Positions 7,868-15,719 of a stretch of DNA of 64,000 bases are shown one piece after another. Where the stretch lies: assembly GCF_003315795.1 (NCBI RefSeq), contig NZ_QMEY01000002.1, positions 620,001 through 684,000 on the forward strand, read 5' to 3'. Position numbers and translations under genes: made by a program. How positions within the stretch are numbered: position 1 is the first letter of the stretch; the number at the start of each line of letters is the position of its first letter. Source of the DNA: Spongiactinospora rosea. Its GTDB lineage: Bacteria > Actinomycetota > Actinomycetes > Streptosporangiales > Streptosporangiaceae. The notes beneath the pieces were generated by a model. The model was given only the letters and a program-made list of their open reading frames with translations, was not told the origin of the DNA and searched no databases.

Positions 7868-8998
7868 ATGCTGACGCAGCAGCTCATCCGTGGAATGCGG
7901 GCCCACGCGCAAGCCCTGACCGACGGGGTCCGGGAGACCTCCGCCGAGGCCGTCGTGCGGCGCGTCTTCGCCATCCAGGCGCAGGACGCCGCGGCGGCGG
8001 ACCTGGGCATCCGCGTACGGGGACAGGACATCAGCGCGGAGGACGTCCGGGCGGCCTACGAGGACGATCGGAGCATCGTCCGCGGCTGGTTCATGCGCGG
8101 AACCCTGCACACCGTCCCCGGCTCGGATGCCCGCCGGCTGCTGCGGCTGTTCGCTCCCCGTATCCTCGCCGCGACCGGCCACCGCTATCACCGGCTCGGC
8201 CTGGACGGCGGAACGCGCGAGCGCGCCGACCGGCTGCTCCGGCGCGTCCTCGCCGCGCACGGACCGCTCACCCGGGCCGAACTGACGGAGCACCTGGCCG
8301 CTGCCGGCGTTCGACCGGAGGGGCAGGCGCCGTTCCACCTGATCCGCCACGCGGCGCTCACCGGAGTTCTCTGTCACGGCCCTCGGCGCGGCGATGAGGC
8401 CATGTATGTCCTGCTCGACGACTGGCTGCCGGCCACCGCCGGGGACCCGGCGTGGGACGAGGACACCGCCGCCGCCGAGCTGGCCCGCCGCTACCTTCAC
8501 GCCCACGCGCCCGCCGGGGTGGACGACTTCGCCGTCTGGTCGGGCCTGCCGGTCACCCTGGCCCGCAGAGCCTGGAAGACGCTGGCGCGGACCGGCTCGA
8601 TCACCGAGTACGGGACGCTGAGCGTGCCGGCCGGATGGAAAGCGGAATCTCCGGGCATTCCCACCACCCCGGATGTGCGGCTGCTGCCCGCCTACGACGA
8701 CTACCTCGTCGGGCACCGCACCCGGGAGTCGTCCGTTCCCGCCGCTCACCTCGGCCGGGTCTGGTCAGGCGGCGGCGTCATCCGCCCCACGGTCATCGCG
8801 GACGGCCTGGCCATCGCCACATGGACCCGCCGTGACGCCGGACGCCGTGTTCAGGTGGACGCGTTCGAGCCCTTGTCGCCGCAGGTCCAGGCGCTGATCG
8901 ATAGGGAGGTCTCGGCCGTCACCCGCTTTGTCCGGCCCACCGGTCGGCCGCGCGGAGCCGGTCAGGCGCCCTCCAGGCGGGCGGAGTCGTCGTCGTAG
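7868..8998 (+). CDS. AlkZ-like winged-helix protein (HTH_42), C-terminus altered
   Basis: A 376-residue member of the HTH_42/AlkZ-like family, which includes DNA glycosylases that unhook interstrand crosslinks. The QxQ motif typical of the catalytic site is present as IQAQD (Gln37 and Gln39). PDVRLLPAYDDYLVGHR is the usual C-terminal signature. The last 20 or so residues, TGRPRGAGQAPSRRAESSS, are encoded inside a 200-bp direct repeat that is really the antisense of a MOSC gene 3' end. They are identical to the tail of the AMP-binding enzyme at 13761, so the natural stop may have been lost or replaced. DNA repair activity is inference. Confidence 0.75.
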   Translation: MLTQQLIRGMRAHAQALTDGVRETSAEAVVRRVFAIQAQDAAAADLGIRVRGQDISAEDVRAAYEDDRSIVRGWFMRGTLHTVPGSDARRLLRLFAPRILAATGHRYHRLGLDGGTRERADRLLRRVLAAHGPLTRAELTEHLAAAGVRPEGQAPFHLIRHAALTGVLCHGPRRGDEAMYVLLDDWLPATAGDPAWDEDTAAAELARRYLHAHAPAGVDDFAVWSGLPVTLARRAWKTLARTGSITEYGTLSVPAGWKAESPGIPTTPDVRLLPAYDDYLVGHRTRESSVPAAHLGRVWSGGGVIRPTVIADGLAIATWTRRDAGRRVQVDAFEPLSPQVQALIDREVSAVTRFVRPTGRPRGAGQAPSRRAESSS

Positions 8999-9135
8999 CG
9001 GTCGGCGAGGCGGGCGGTGAGGGTGTCCACCCAGTGGGCGGGGAGGTGGGCGCGGGCGGTGAGCAGGCGGCGTACACCGTCGAGGTCGCGCCGGTCCACG
9101 TTCATGACCCGGTTGACCTCGGCGACGGTCAGGCC
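8936..9135. repeat. Left copy of 200-bp perfect direct repeat (island boundary)
   Basis: Identical over all 200 bp to 14994-15193, same orientation. It contains the last 58 codons of a MOSC gene and the 3' end of the upstream winged-helix gene. Sequence identity stops abruptly on both sides: g versus c before it, c versus g after it. Confidence 0.97.
8962..9135 (-). pseudogene. Truncated MOSC gene, 3' fragment
   Basis: Encodes only the last 58 residues of the MOSC protein at 15020-15706 (LTVAEVNRVMNVDRRDLDGV through to the stop) with no upstream coding sequence. It is the displaced end left or created by the insertion of the 9136-14993 island. Confidence 0.9.
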
Positions 9136-9205
9136 CGTCGCCGGATCATTCGCTAGATGCCGCGGTCGCCCACTCGGTCAACCCACCGCACGCACCGTGA
9201 CGCGG

Positions 9206-10129
9206 TCATATCCATCCGGTTCGGTGGGCGGTCCAAGCGCAGGCGGCCTGAGCGGCGCGCGCCTGGAAGGCGCGCAGCCGGGGCACGCCGGGTGGAGCCG
9301 GAAGCCGCGACACCCGTGCCCAATAGCCGGCGAACGCCGCCGCATAGCCGGTGACCACCCGCGGGTCGACCCCGAGACAGGAGAGAGGGACGGCGATCGC
9401 CTGCTCGGCATCCGCCGGCGGGTGGCCCCCCAGAATGAGGTGCGGTACCAGGTCGACCAGGTCGATCCAGGCGGCACCTACGCAGGGTTGTGCCCAGTCG
9501 ATGATCCAGGTCGCCTGATCGGTGAGCAGGAAGTTGTCCGGTCGTAGATCACCGTGCAGCATGGTGTCGCCGTCGGCGACGTTGAGCCAGGTCGATTCAA
9601 GTTCGGCGAGGGCGTGGAGGTGGCGTCGTGGCCAACCGGCCAGGTCATCTGGCGGGTCTTGGGCGAGTACCGCCCAGCCGTGGACCAGCTGGGCGAGTTC
9701 GACCTGCGCGCGGGGAGCCGTGATCGGGGCAGGGGTGAGCGTGTGTGCCAGGCCCGCGACGGCGGTGACCACGCGGGCGACGTCCGGTGAGTTCGGTGAG
9801 AGGTCGGCGTGATGGCCGGGGATGTCGTCGAAGGCGAGTACGACCCAGCCGGCGATGTCGTCGGTCCACCGAAGCGCGGGTGCCGGGACCGACGTGGGCA
9901 GGGCTCCAACGGTCGCAGCCTCGCAGCGGTACCGATCGGCGAGCGGATGGTCGGCGGGGATGCCTTTCACGAAGATGGACTCGCCGGTCTTCGTGACCAG
10001 CCTGGCGGCCAGGCCAGGGGTGAATCCGCCGGTCTGCGTCCGCGCATCGACGATCGTGCCGAGCCGCGTCGCCAGCCCTTCGCGCAAAGGCGCGGGAAGT
10101 TGGTCCCAGGTAGGCCGGAGGGCGGTCAT
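9206..10129 (-). CDS. APH-family phosphotransferase (aminoglycoside/choline-kinase fold)
   Basis: A 307-residue kinase-fold protein. The catalytic loop is HGDLRPDNFLL (Asp about residue 194) and the metal-binding Asp is in WIIDWAQP. The N-lobe Lys is in IFVKGIPADHPLA. Such proteins phosphorylate small alcohols or antibiotics with ATP. It starts 9 bp after the HTH regulator's stop and is probably cotranscribed with it. Position within the island suggests it modifies a product or intermediate of the divergent pair, or gives resistance; neither is shown by sequence. Confidence 0.8.
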   Translation of the reverse strand: MTALRPTWDQLPAPLREGLATRLGTIVDARTQTGGFTPGLAARLVTKTGESIFVKGIPADHPLADRYRCEAATVGALPTSVPAPALRWTDDIAGWVVLAFDDIPGHHADLSPNSPDVARVVTAVAGLAHTLTPAPITAPRAQVELAQLVHGWAVLAQDPPDDLAGWPRRHLHALAELESTWLNVADGDTMLHGDLRPDNFLLTDQATWIIDWAQPCVGAAWIDLVDLVPHLILGGHPPADAEQAIAVPLSCLGVDPRVVTGYAAAFAGYWARVSRLPAPPGVPRLRAFQARAAQAACAWTAHRTGWI

Positions 10130-10138
10130 GAGCGTAGC

Positions 10139-11656
10139 TCAGGTGGCGGGGTGGCTCGGTTGGACGGCCGCCTGGGCGCTGATCAGCGCGTCGTGGAACT
10201 CCCGGACCTTGGGCTGGCGGGGCCAGCCACGCGTCAAGATCCCGTCCACTCGTTCCAGATCGGTGACGGTGGGCACCGATCCCGCGCGGCGGGCCTCGAT
10301 GAGAGCGCCCAGACCGGCGATCGCGGCGGCGTCGGGGGCCCGGTCCACGGCGTGGGCGGTGGCCAGCCGGACCAGATGAACGGCGCGATCCCTGTGGTGG
10401 GTGTTCGGCAGGCTGGTGATACGCGCTTGCAGGATCGTCACCGCACGGCTCGGCATCCCGGCGGTCACGTAGCAGGTTGCGCGCTGCAGCTCGCCGAATT
10501 CCGGCGTGTAGTACCGGAGGTAGGCGGGGCCATCGTCACGATGCCGCCCCTGCGCCAGCAGTTCGTCGGCCCCGTCCAGCCGAGCCTCCGCGATCTTCCC
10601 GGTCATCGCCTCGGCGCGGGCCTGGTACAACTGGGCGGCGGCGTCCAGAGCCGCGGGGATGGCGTGCTTGGTCCGGCGGGCGGCACGGGCGAGTTCGGTG
10701 GCGCGCACGTGGTCGCCATGGTCGAGAGCGACGGTGGCGCGGCGGAGCATCATGTAGGTCCCCATCGCGGTGTCGCCGCTCTCCAGCGCCCACCCCGCGG
10801 CGCGGTCGGCCCACCGCCAGCAGGAGGTGAGGTCTCCGGCCTCCCGGCACAACCAACTGATGTGCTCGGCGTACTCGGCCTGAATGCGCCGCATCTTCGG
10901 GCGCAGCTCGCTCGAAGCCTCCTCGCGCACCGCGGAGACGTCCGCGAGCACGTCGGTGAGCGCCGCGATGTGCGCCTGCGGGGTCAGCAGATGGTGCCCT
11001 GCCTGATGTGCGGACAGGGTCCTGCGCCAGGTGGACATGTCGTCGGTGACGCCTGCGTCGGCGGTCACGGCCGCCAGGGCGTCGTCGGGGAGCAGCGCGG
11101 CCAGGCCGCCGGTGGCCAGCAGTTCGGTGAATTGGCGACGGGACAATCTCACGGTGATGCTCCCTTCACCGACGGCGGCTCGGAGCGTGATTGAAGCCGC
11201 GCCGCCGCCATCGAGAGTTTCAGCGTAATCGACCACCCCCAGACTCGACAGGATGTCGGTGATGACCTGATAGGACACCTCGATCGGGGCCGAATCGGCA
11301 CCACGCCGCGGGCCCAGGAGAAGATCGTCCACCGAGCACGCGTACACCTGCGCGAGGCGGATGAGATCGCCGTATGAGGGCGCGCGGGCCGAAGCCGAGG
11401 TGCCCGCCCCGGGGCCTTGCCAGCACTCCCAATAGGAGACGTCCTTACGGGTCTTGGGCACGGTCGCGGGCCAGTTCCGGTTGTAGCGGTCGGCGACCTG
11501 GGACTGCGTCAGTCCGGCCGCGTGCCGGAAGGCCACCCTGGGGTTGACGCCGAAACGTTCGATCAGGACGGCAGCGATCTGGTCGCCTGCCGCTCCCCGG
11601 CGCGCCATCCCGTCGCGGAGCCGCCGAAGCCGGGCCAGCGGGCCGCCATCGTCCAT
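10139..11656 (-). CDS. HTH regulator with long helical-repeat C-terminus
   Basis: A 505-residue protein. The N-terminal 110 residues carry a Xre-like helix-turn-helix (FRHAAGLTQSQVADRYNR, then YGDLIRLAQVYACSVDDLL). The rest is Ala/Leu/Arg-rich helical sequence resembling TPR-type sensor domains of actinobacterial regulators. The ATG at 11656 is chosen over an in-frame start 33 codons upstream, which would add a low-complexity leader; AGGA lies about 10 nt before it. It is divergent from the 621-residue gene, with a perfect 22-bp dyad between them, so it probably controls both arms of the island. Confidence 0.78.
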   Translation of the reverse strand: MDDGGPLARLRRLRDGMARRGAAGDQIAAVLIERFGVNPRVAFRHAAGLTQSQVADRYNRNWPATVPKTRKDVSYWECWQGPGAGTSASARAPSYGDLIRLAQVYACSVDDLLLGPRRGADSAPIEVSYQVITDILSSLGVVDYAETLDGGGAASITLRAAVGEGSITVRLSRRQFTELLATGGLAALLPDDALAAVTADAGVTDDMSTWRRTLSAHQAGHHLLTPQAHIAALTDVLADVSAVREEASSELRPKMRRIQAEYAEHISWLCREAGDLTSCWRWADRAAGWALESGDTAMGTYMMLRRATVALDHGDHVRATELARAARRTKHAIPAALDAAAQLYQARAEAMTGKIAEARLDGADELLAQGRHRDDGPAYLRYYTPEFGELQRATCYVTAGMPSRAVTILQARITSLPNTHHRDRAVHLVRLATAHAVDRAPDAAAIAGLGALIEARRAGSVPTVTDLERVDGILTRGWPRQPKVREFHDALISAQAAVQPSHPAT

Positions 11657-11723
11657 CGGAGGCTGTTCCTGCCCCGCACGAGCACGACTCACCCCCGGAC
11701 CGTACTGCGGAGCACGGGCGGCG

Positions 11724-11745
11724 GAACACCCCTGGCGGGGTGTTC
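11724..11745. promoter_or_regulatory. Perfect 9-4-9 palindrome, island operator
   Basis: GAACACCCC (11724-11732), tggc, GGGGTGTTC (11737-11745). It lies in the 190-bp gap between the divergent HTH regulator and the unknown gene and is the best candidate for the regulator's binding site. Confidence 0.65.
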
Positions 11746-11846
11746 TCTCTACCACCGACCGCCCCGCCGTACGGGGTCGGCGACGTCCTCATCATTGGTG
11801 TTGAGTGCAGGCATCGATCCCCCAGCTCCGAGCAATGGGAGATGCC

Positions 11847-13712
11847 ATGATCCTCACCACCACCTACCGGGATCGCACCGTTGCCAGCCGTGACCTGTTG
11901 GCCGCGTACTCGCCGCTGGACCACGCGACCACCGCCACGCTGCCCGCCGAAGCGCTCGACAGCGCGCTGGAGCGTCTGGTCCGCCGCCTGGTGGCGCTGA
12001 TCGCGCTGCACGGCCCGCAGGTGCCGGCCTGCTTCCTGGACGCGCTCACCGCCGCCGCGACCGGCGCGGCACCGGTCGACGTGGTGGACCTGACCGCGGC
12101 CTTCCTTGAGCGCGGCACCGCCGAGGTGACCGGCCTCCCGAGCGAGCTGCAGCAAGAACTCGTGCACTTCTCCCGCATCGTCGACCTGGGGCAACTCGGT
12201 CTGCACACCGGTGCCGCCGAACATGCGCTACGACGACTGCGCGGTTCGGACCGGCTGCCGGACGCGTTGAAGGTCCTGTCAGAGCTGATCATCGTCGCCC
12301 GCTCCCGGCTGATCCAGCGTGGTCGTGCCCTGCCGCTTCCCTGGCTTCGCAGCGAAGGGGCGGTGGAGTCGGAGGTGGCCGACGACCTGACCACCGCTTC
12401 GCCGACCGTCAGCCCCGACTACTGGGTGGTCGTCCGCTGCGAACGCCGCCGCCTGCGCCGTCAGTTCCGCTTCGAGTTGTCCGCCCTGCTGGAATACCTC
12501 ACCCCGGCCGAGGCCGCGCTGGCGCTGTGGGCGCACTGCCACGAACAACGCCTCGGCGTCGCCGTCGAACTTGCCGTGGCCCAGGTCGACGCCACCACCG
12601 GCACCACCGTCGTCGCCTGGCGCCACCAGCCCTCCGGGACTCCGGGACGGGACGCCTTCGGCCGGGTCAGCGACACGCTGCCCGCCATCACCCACCTGCC
12701 GCCCGATACCGCCACGACCATCTGCGACCACCAGGTCCGCTCCACCGGACCCACCTCGGCCGTGGTGACCGAAGCCGCGCGCGTCGCGGCCGAACTGTCC
12801 GCCCCCGCCGCCGTCGCCCCCGCCGACCCGGCGGACCTGGCCACGCGGGCCTGCGAACGGCTCGCCGCCTACACCGGCCCGGAAGTGGTCAGCATGGAAG
12901 CCGGGCACATCCACCTGGACCGCGACCTCGACGCCGACCAGGACGCCGGTGTCGCGATCGGCGCCGCACTGCTCGGGATGCTGGCCGCCCGCCAGAGACG
13001 GCCGGTCGCGCTGACGCCGATGATGGACGACGACCACGTCCTGGTCCGTCTCACCCCGGAGTCCTACCGCCGGTTCCTGCGGCGCACCTTCGGACCGGTG
13101 CCGATGCACCTGATCTGTGAATCCTCCCCGATCATCCGGGCGATCGTGGTCGCCTTGTTCCAGCGGCTGCGCAACAGCCGACCGGCGGGCCACCTGCAGC
13201 GGCGCGGCGGCAACCTGTACCTGCCCCTGGAGGATGGCACCCACTGCGAGCTGTTCGAGGACATCGACGGCGCCGCGACCACCGGATGCGTCTTCTTCGA
13301 AGCCGCGTTGCTGATCTACCGCAGCGCCCCGAAGCGCTTCGACGCCTATTTCACCGACCGCTACCAGCTCGACGCCGGCGTCCATGAGCACGCCGCCGCG
13401 CTGTTGTCCCGTCATGATCGCGCCAATGCGGCGGGCGGGCACGACACCACCATCGCGGCCCTGCAGGACTACTACCGCCGCTTCGCGGATGTCACCAACC
13501 CGCACCGGCCCGACCGCCACATCACCGCCCTGGTGAACGACGTCCTCGCCGGAGCCGACCCCGTCTACGCCCACCTGAACGTGCTGGAGGACTACTACGA
13601 GGTCCAGCAGCACCGGGTCCGCGCCCTGCTGAACCTGCTGGACCTGCCGTTGCGTCTGGTCACCGTGCACTTCAACGCCACCACTGGACGCCTGGCGCTC
13701 TGCGATGGCTGA
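11847..13712 (+). CDS. Unassigned 621-residue protein of the island
   Basis: I do not recognise this family. It is soluble (no signal or membrane segment) and rich in Leu, Ala and Arg. The N-terminal half is mostly helical. The C-terminal half has denser conserved-looking features: PMMDDDHVLVRLTPESYRRF, PMHLICESSPIIRAIVVALF, LPLEDGTHCELFEDIDGA, then FFEAALLIYRS and a Tyr/Asp-rich tail (LQDYYRRFAD, VLEDYYEVQQHRVR). Clustered Asp, Glu, His and Cys could be metal or catalytic residues. GGGAG 5 nt before the ATG at 11847 decides the start over ATG 11835 and GTG 11805. It is followed 48 bp later by the adenylate-forming gene, so the two proteins probably act together. Confidence 0.8.
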   Translation: MILTTTYRDRTVASRDLLAAYSPLDHATTATLPAEALDSALERLVRRLVALIALHGPQVPACFLDALTAAATGAAPVDVVDLTAAFLERGTAEVTGLPSELQQELVHFSRIVDLGQLGLHTGAAEHALRRLRGSDRLPDALKVLSELIIVARSRLIQRGRALPLPWLRSEGAVESEVADDLTTASPTVSPDYWVVVRCERRRLRRQFRFELSALLEYLTPAEAALALWAHCHEQRLGVAVELAVAQVDATTGTTVVAWRHQPSGTPGRDAFGRVSDTLPAITHLPPDTATTICDHQVRSTGPTSAVVTEAARVAAELSAPAAVAPADPADLATRACERLAAYTGPEVVSMEAGHIHLDRDLDADQDAGVAIGAALLGMLAARQRRPVALTPMMDDDHVLVRLTPESYRRFLRRTFGPVPMHLICESSPIIRAIVVALFQRLRNSRPAGHLQRRGGNLYLPLEDGTHCELFEDIDGAATTGCVFFEAALLIYRSAPKRFDAYFTDRYQLDAGVHEHAAALLSRHDRANAAGGHDTTIAALQDYYRRFADVTNPHRPDRHITALVNDVLAGADPVYAHLNVLEDYYEVQQHRVRALLNLLDLPLRLVTVHFNATTGRLALCDG

Positions 13713-13760
13713 TCCCGCCCCGGGCGCATTCGTCGCGGCCAGTCACCGTGGGGGTCTGGC

Positions 13761-15056
13761 ATGCGTGACTGGATGATTTCCGCTCCCGGTATGGAGCCGA
13801 TGCCCGCCCGTGCTCTTGCCGCGCACCTCGCCCCCACTCGGGAAACCACGACGCGCACGCTGCTGCTGATCGGGGAGGATCAGCCCGGCCTGGCCGTACT
13901 CGCCCACCTGGCGCTTGAGGCAGGCCACCGGGTCGTGCTCCCGCCCCGCGGTACTGGTCATCGCCTGCGGGACCTGTGTCTGCCGAGCGGGTCCGGCATC
14001 AACGTAAGCACCGGAGGCACCTGCCAGGCCATGCCGGTGTACGGCACCGAGGTACGCACCGGCTGGGACCTTTCGCTGTTCAGCTCCGGAAGCACCACTG
14101 GACATCCCCGTGCGTACGGTCTCACCCTGGGCCGGCTCGACACCGTCACCGCCTGGTACGAGACGATCTACCAGGTCACCCAGGACAGCGTCATCGTGAC
14201 CGCGCTGCCGGTCTCCTACAACTTCCCGTTCATCGCCGGTGTGCTCCTCGCCGCCCGGCTGGGCGCCCGCCTGCACCTGAGCCGCACCTTCTCCGAGGTG
14301 CTCACGGACGCGGCACACCTGGCGAACACCGCCGACCGGGTGATCGTCCTGGCCAACCCCGTCGTACTCGACCAGGCCACCGGGCATGACCCCCTACCGG
14401 CCCGCATCATGATCGACTCCGGTGGCGCCCCCCTCAGCACCACGGCCATCACCCACTACCGCGACCACGGCATCGACGTCCGCGAAGGATATGGGCTCAC
14501 CGAAACCGCATCCCTCACCCACTTCGACACCCAGGCCGGCGCCGCTTCCCTCGGCACCGTCGGCACCGCCATGCCCGGGGTGACCGCCACCATCACCCGC
14601 GAACAAGGGCGACCGCTCATCAACCTCGCAACCCCGGCCCTGGCCGTCCCGCTCGACCTTGCCGAACCCCTCCCTGGGCCGGTACTGGGCACCACCGACC
14701 TCGGCCAGATCGACCACGACGGCCGCCTGCGTATTCTGGGCCGCGCCGACGATCACCCCATCGGAGGCCGGTGGCCACGCGACACCCTCGACGCGCTCGG
14801 GCCGCTCCTCAGGCACCGCTGTGCCCTCGTCCGCCACCCATCCCCCGGCCAGGCGACCATCCGGCTCCTCACCCCCACCAGCCCTCCCTCCGCCCGCGAA
14901 CTGGTTCATCACGCCGCCGAATACCTCGGCCTGCCGCGCGAGCACATCACCATCACCATCCAGGACCGGCCGTTACTGCACTCGGCGAAGCTCCCCACCG
15001 GTCGGCCGCGCGGAGCCGGTCAGGCGCCCTCCAGGCGGGCGGAGTCGTCGTCGTAG
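13761..15056 (+). CDS. Compact AMP-binding (adenylate-forming) enzyme, hybrid C-terminus
   Basis: A 431-residue ANL-superfamily enzyme, short for the family because most of the usual N-terminal region before the P-loop is missing. Visible core motifs are LFSSGSTTGHPRAYGLT (A3, about residues 109-125), EGYGLTETAS (A5), GTTDLGQIDHDGRLRILGR (A7/A8), and a final HSAKLP that should supply the A10 catalytic lysine. The 200-bp direct repeat begins right at this lysine. The remaining residues, TGRPRGAGQAPSRRAESSS, therefore come from antisense MOSC sequence, and the stop lies inside the MOSC gene. It would activate a carboxylic acid as an acyl-adenylate; substrate and acceptor are unknown. Confidence 0.8.
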   Translation: MRDWMISAPGMEPMPARALAAHLAPTRETTTRTLLLIGEDQPGLAVLAHLALEAGHRVVLPPRGTGHRLRDLCLPSGSGINVSTGGTCQAMPVYGTEVRTGWDLSLFSSGSTTGHPRAYGLTLGRLDTVTAWYETIYQVTQDSVIVTALPVSYNFPFIAGVLLAARLGARLHLSRTFSEVLTDAAHLANTADRVIVLANPVVLDQATGHDPLPARIMIDSGGAPLSTTAITHYRDHGIDVREGYGLTETASLTHFDTQAGAASLGTVGTAMPGVTATITREQGRPLINLATPALAVPLDLAEPLPGPVLGTTDLGQIDHDGRLRILGRADDHPIGGRWPRDTLDALGPLLRHRCALVRHPSPGQATIRLLTPTSPPSARELVHHAAEYLGLPREHITITIQDRPLLHSAKLPTGRPRGAGQAPSRRAESSS

Positions 15057-15193
15057 CGGTCGGCGAGGCGGGCGGTGAGGGTGTCCACCCAGTGGGCGGG
15101 GAGGTGGGCGCGGGCGGTGAGCAGGCGGCGTACACCGTCGAGGTCGCGCCGGTCCACGTTCATGACCCGGTTGACCTCGGCGACGGTCAGGCC
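14994..15193. repeat. Right copy of 200-bp perfect direct repeat
   Basis: Identical to 8936-9135. Here the repeat continues into the full MOSC reading frame, so this is the copy joined to the original gene body. It also supplies the last 20 codons of the AMP-binding gene on the other strand. Confidence 0.97.
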
Positions 15194-15706
15194 GTGGGCG
15201 GGGGTGTCCAGGAGGTGGAAGCACTGGCCGGGCTCGACCTGGCCGGGAGTGAGGACGCGCAGGTAGAAGCCGGTACGGGACATCGCTTGCAGGGTGATGG
15301 GCAGTCGTTCGGCGTTCAGCATCTCAGGGTGGCGGGCGGCCATCTTGTAGCACGGCCGCCGGGGCTGGCTGACCTGGACGATCGCGGTGCCGACGCGGTA
15401 CGTCGCGCCGATCACCACCTCGGAGTCGACCAAACCCTCCGTGGTGAAGTTCTCCCCGAAGCCCGCCGGGCCGAACCGCCCGCCGAAGGCCGCCTCCACG
15501 TGCGGGTAGTGCTCGCCGGGATAGACGCACACGGCCTTGTCCGGCCCGCCGTGGTGCCGCGGGTCGCCCTGTTCGTCGCCGTCGAGCCCGTCCACGCTGA
15601 GCTTCACCGGCCCCCGCGCGGGGGACTTGACGAAGCCCGACGGCACGGGCCGGCCCTGCCACTGGAGGGAACCGACCCGGCCGACGTAGATCGCGAGCAC
15701 TTTCAT
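15020..15706 (-). CDS. MOSC domain protein (YiiM-like)
   Basis: A 228-residue MOSC protein with a C-terminal 3-alpha extension, as in YiiM, which reduces N-hydroxylated compounds with molybdenum cofactor. The key segment is SQPRRPCYKMAARHP (about residues 115-129), whose Cys is the expected Mo ligand; GENFTTEGL lies before it. It follows the glutamine amidotransferase by 13 bp, and its ribosome site AAGGTG overlaps that gene's stop. Its 3' end is the sequence duplicated at 8962-9135 and overlaps the stop of the AMP-binding gene on the other strand by 37 bp. Confidence 0.9.
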   Translation of the reverse strand: MKVLAIYVGRVGSLQWQGRPVPSGFVKSPARGPVKLSVDGLDGDEQGDPRHHGGPDKAVCVYPGEHYPHVEAAFGGRFGPAGFGENFTTEGLVDSEVVIGATYRVGTAIVQVSQPRRPCYKMAARHPEMLNAERLPITLQAMSRTGFYLRVLTPGQVEPGQCFHLLDTPAHGLTVAEVNRVMNVDRRDLDGVRRLLTARAHLPAHWVDTLTARLADRYDDDSARLEGA

Positions 15707-15719
15707 GAATCGAGCACCT

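Larger units (their letters stand above)
9136..14993. mobile_element. Putative genomic island bounded by 200-bp direct repeats
   Basis: 5,858 bp lying exactly between two identical copies of the MOSC 3' end. It carries two divergent gene pairs: kinase-like protein and HTH regulator on minus, unknown protein and adenylate-forming enzyme on plus. No integrase, transposase or short inverted ends are visible, so the entry route is unclear. Possibilities are single-crossover insertion of a circle carrying the same 200 bp, or an old integrative element that lost its recombinase. Confidence 0.7.

Noticed and set aside
8936..9135. tRNA-type attachment site
   Set aside because: The repeat is protein-coding (MOSC 3' end), contains no tRNA fold, and no integrase is present, so a classical tRNA att site is not supported.
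11805..11846. GTG 11805 or ATG 11835 as start of the 621-residue gene
   Set aside because: Only the ATG at 11847 has a properly spaced GGGAG; the added residues show no structure.
9136..14993. Insertion sequence or composite transposon
   Set aside because: No transposase frame and no terminal inverted repeats were seen; the flanking repeats are 200 bp, not a 2-14 bp target duplication.
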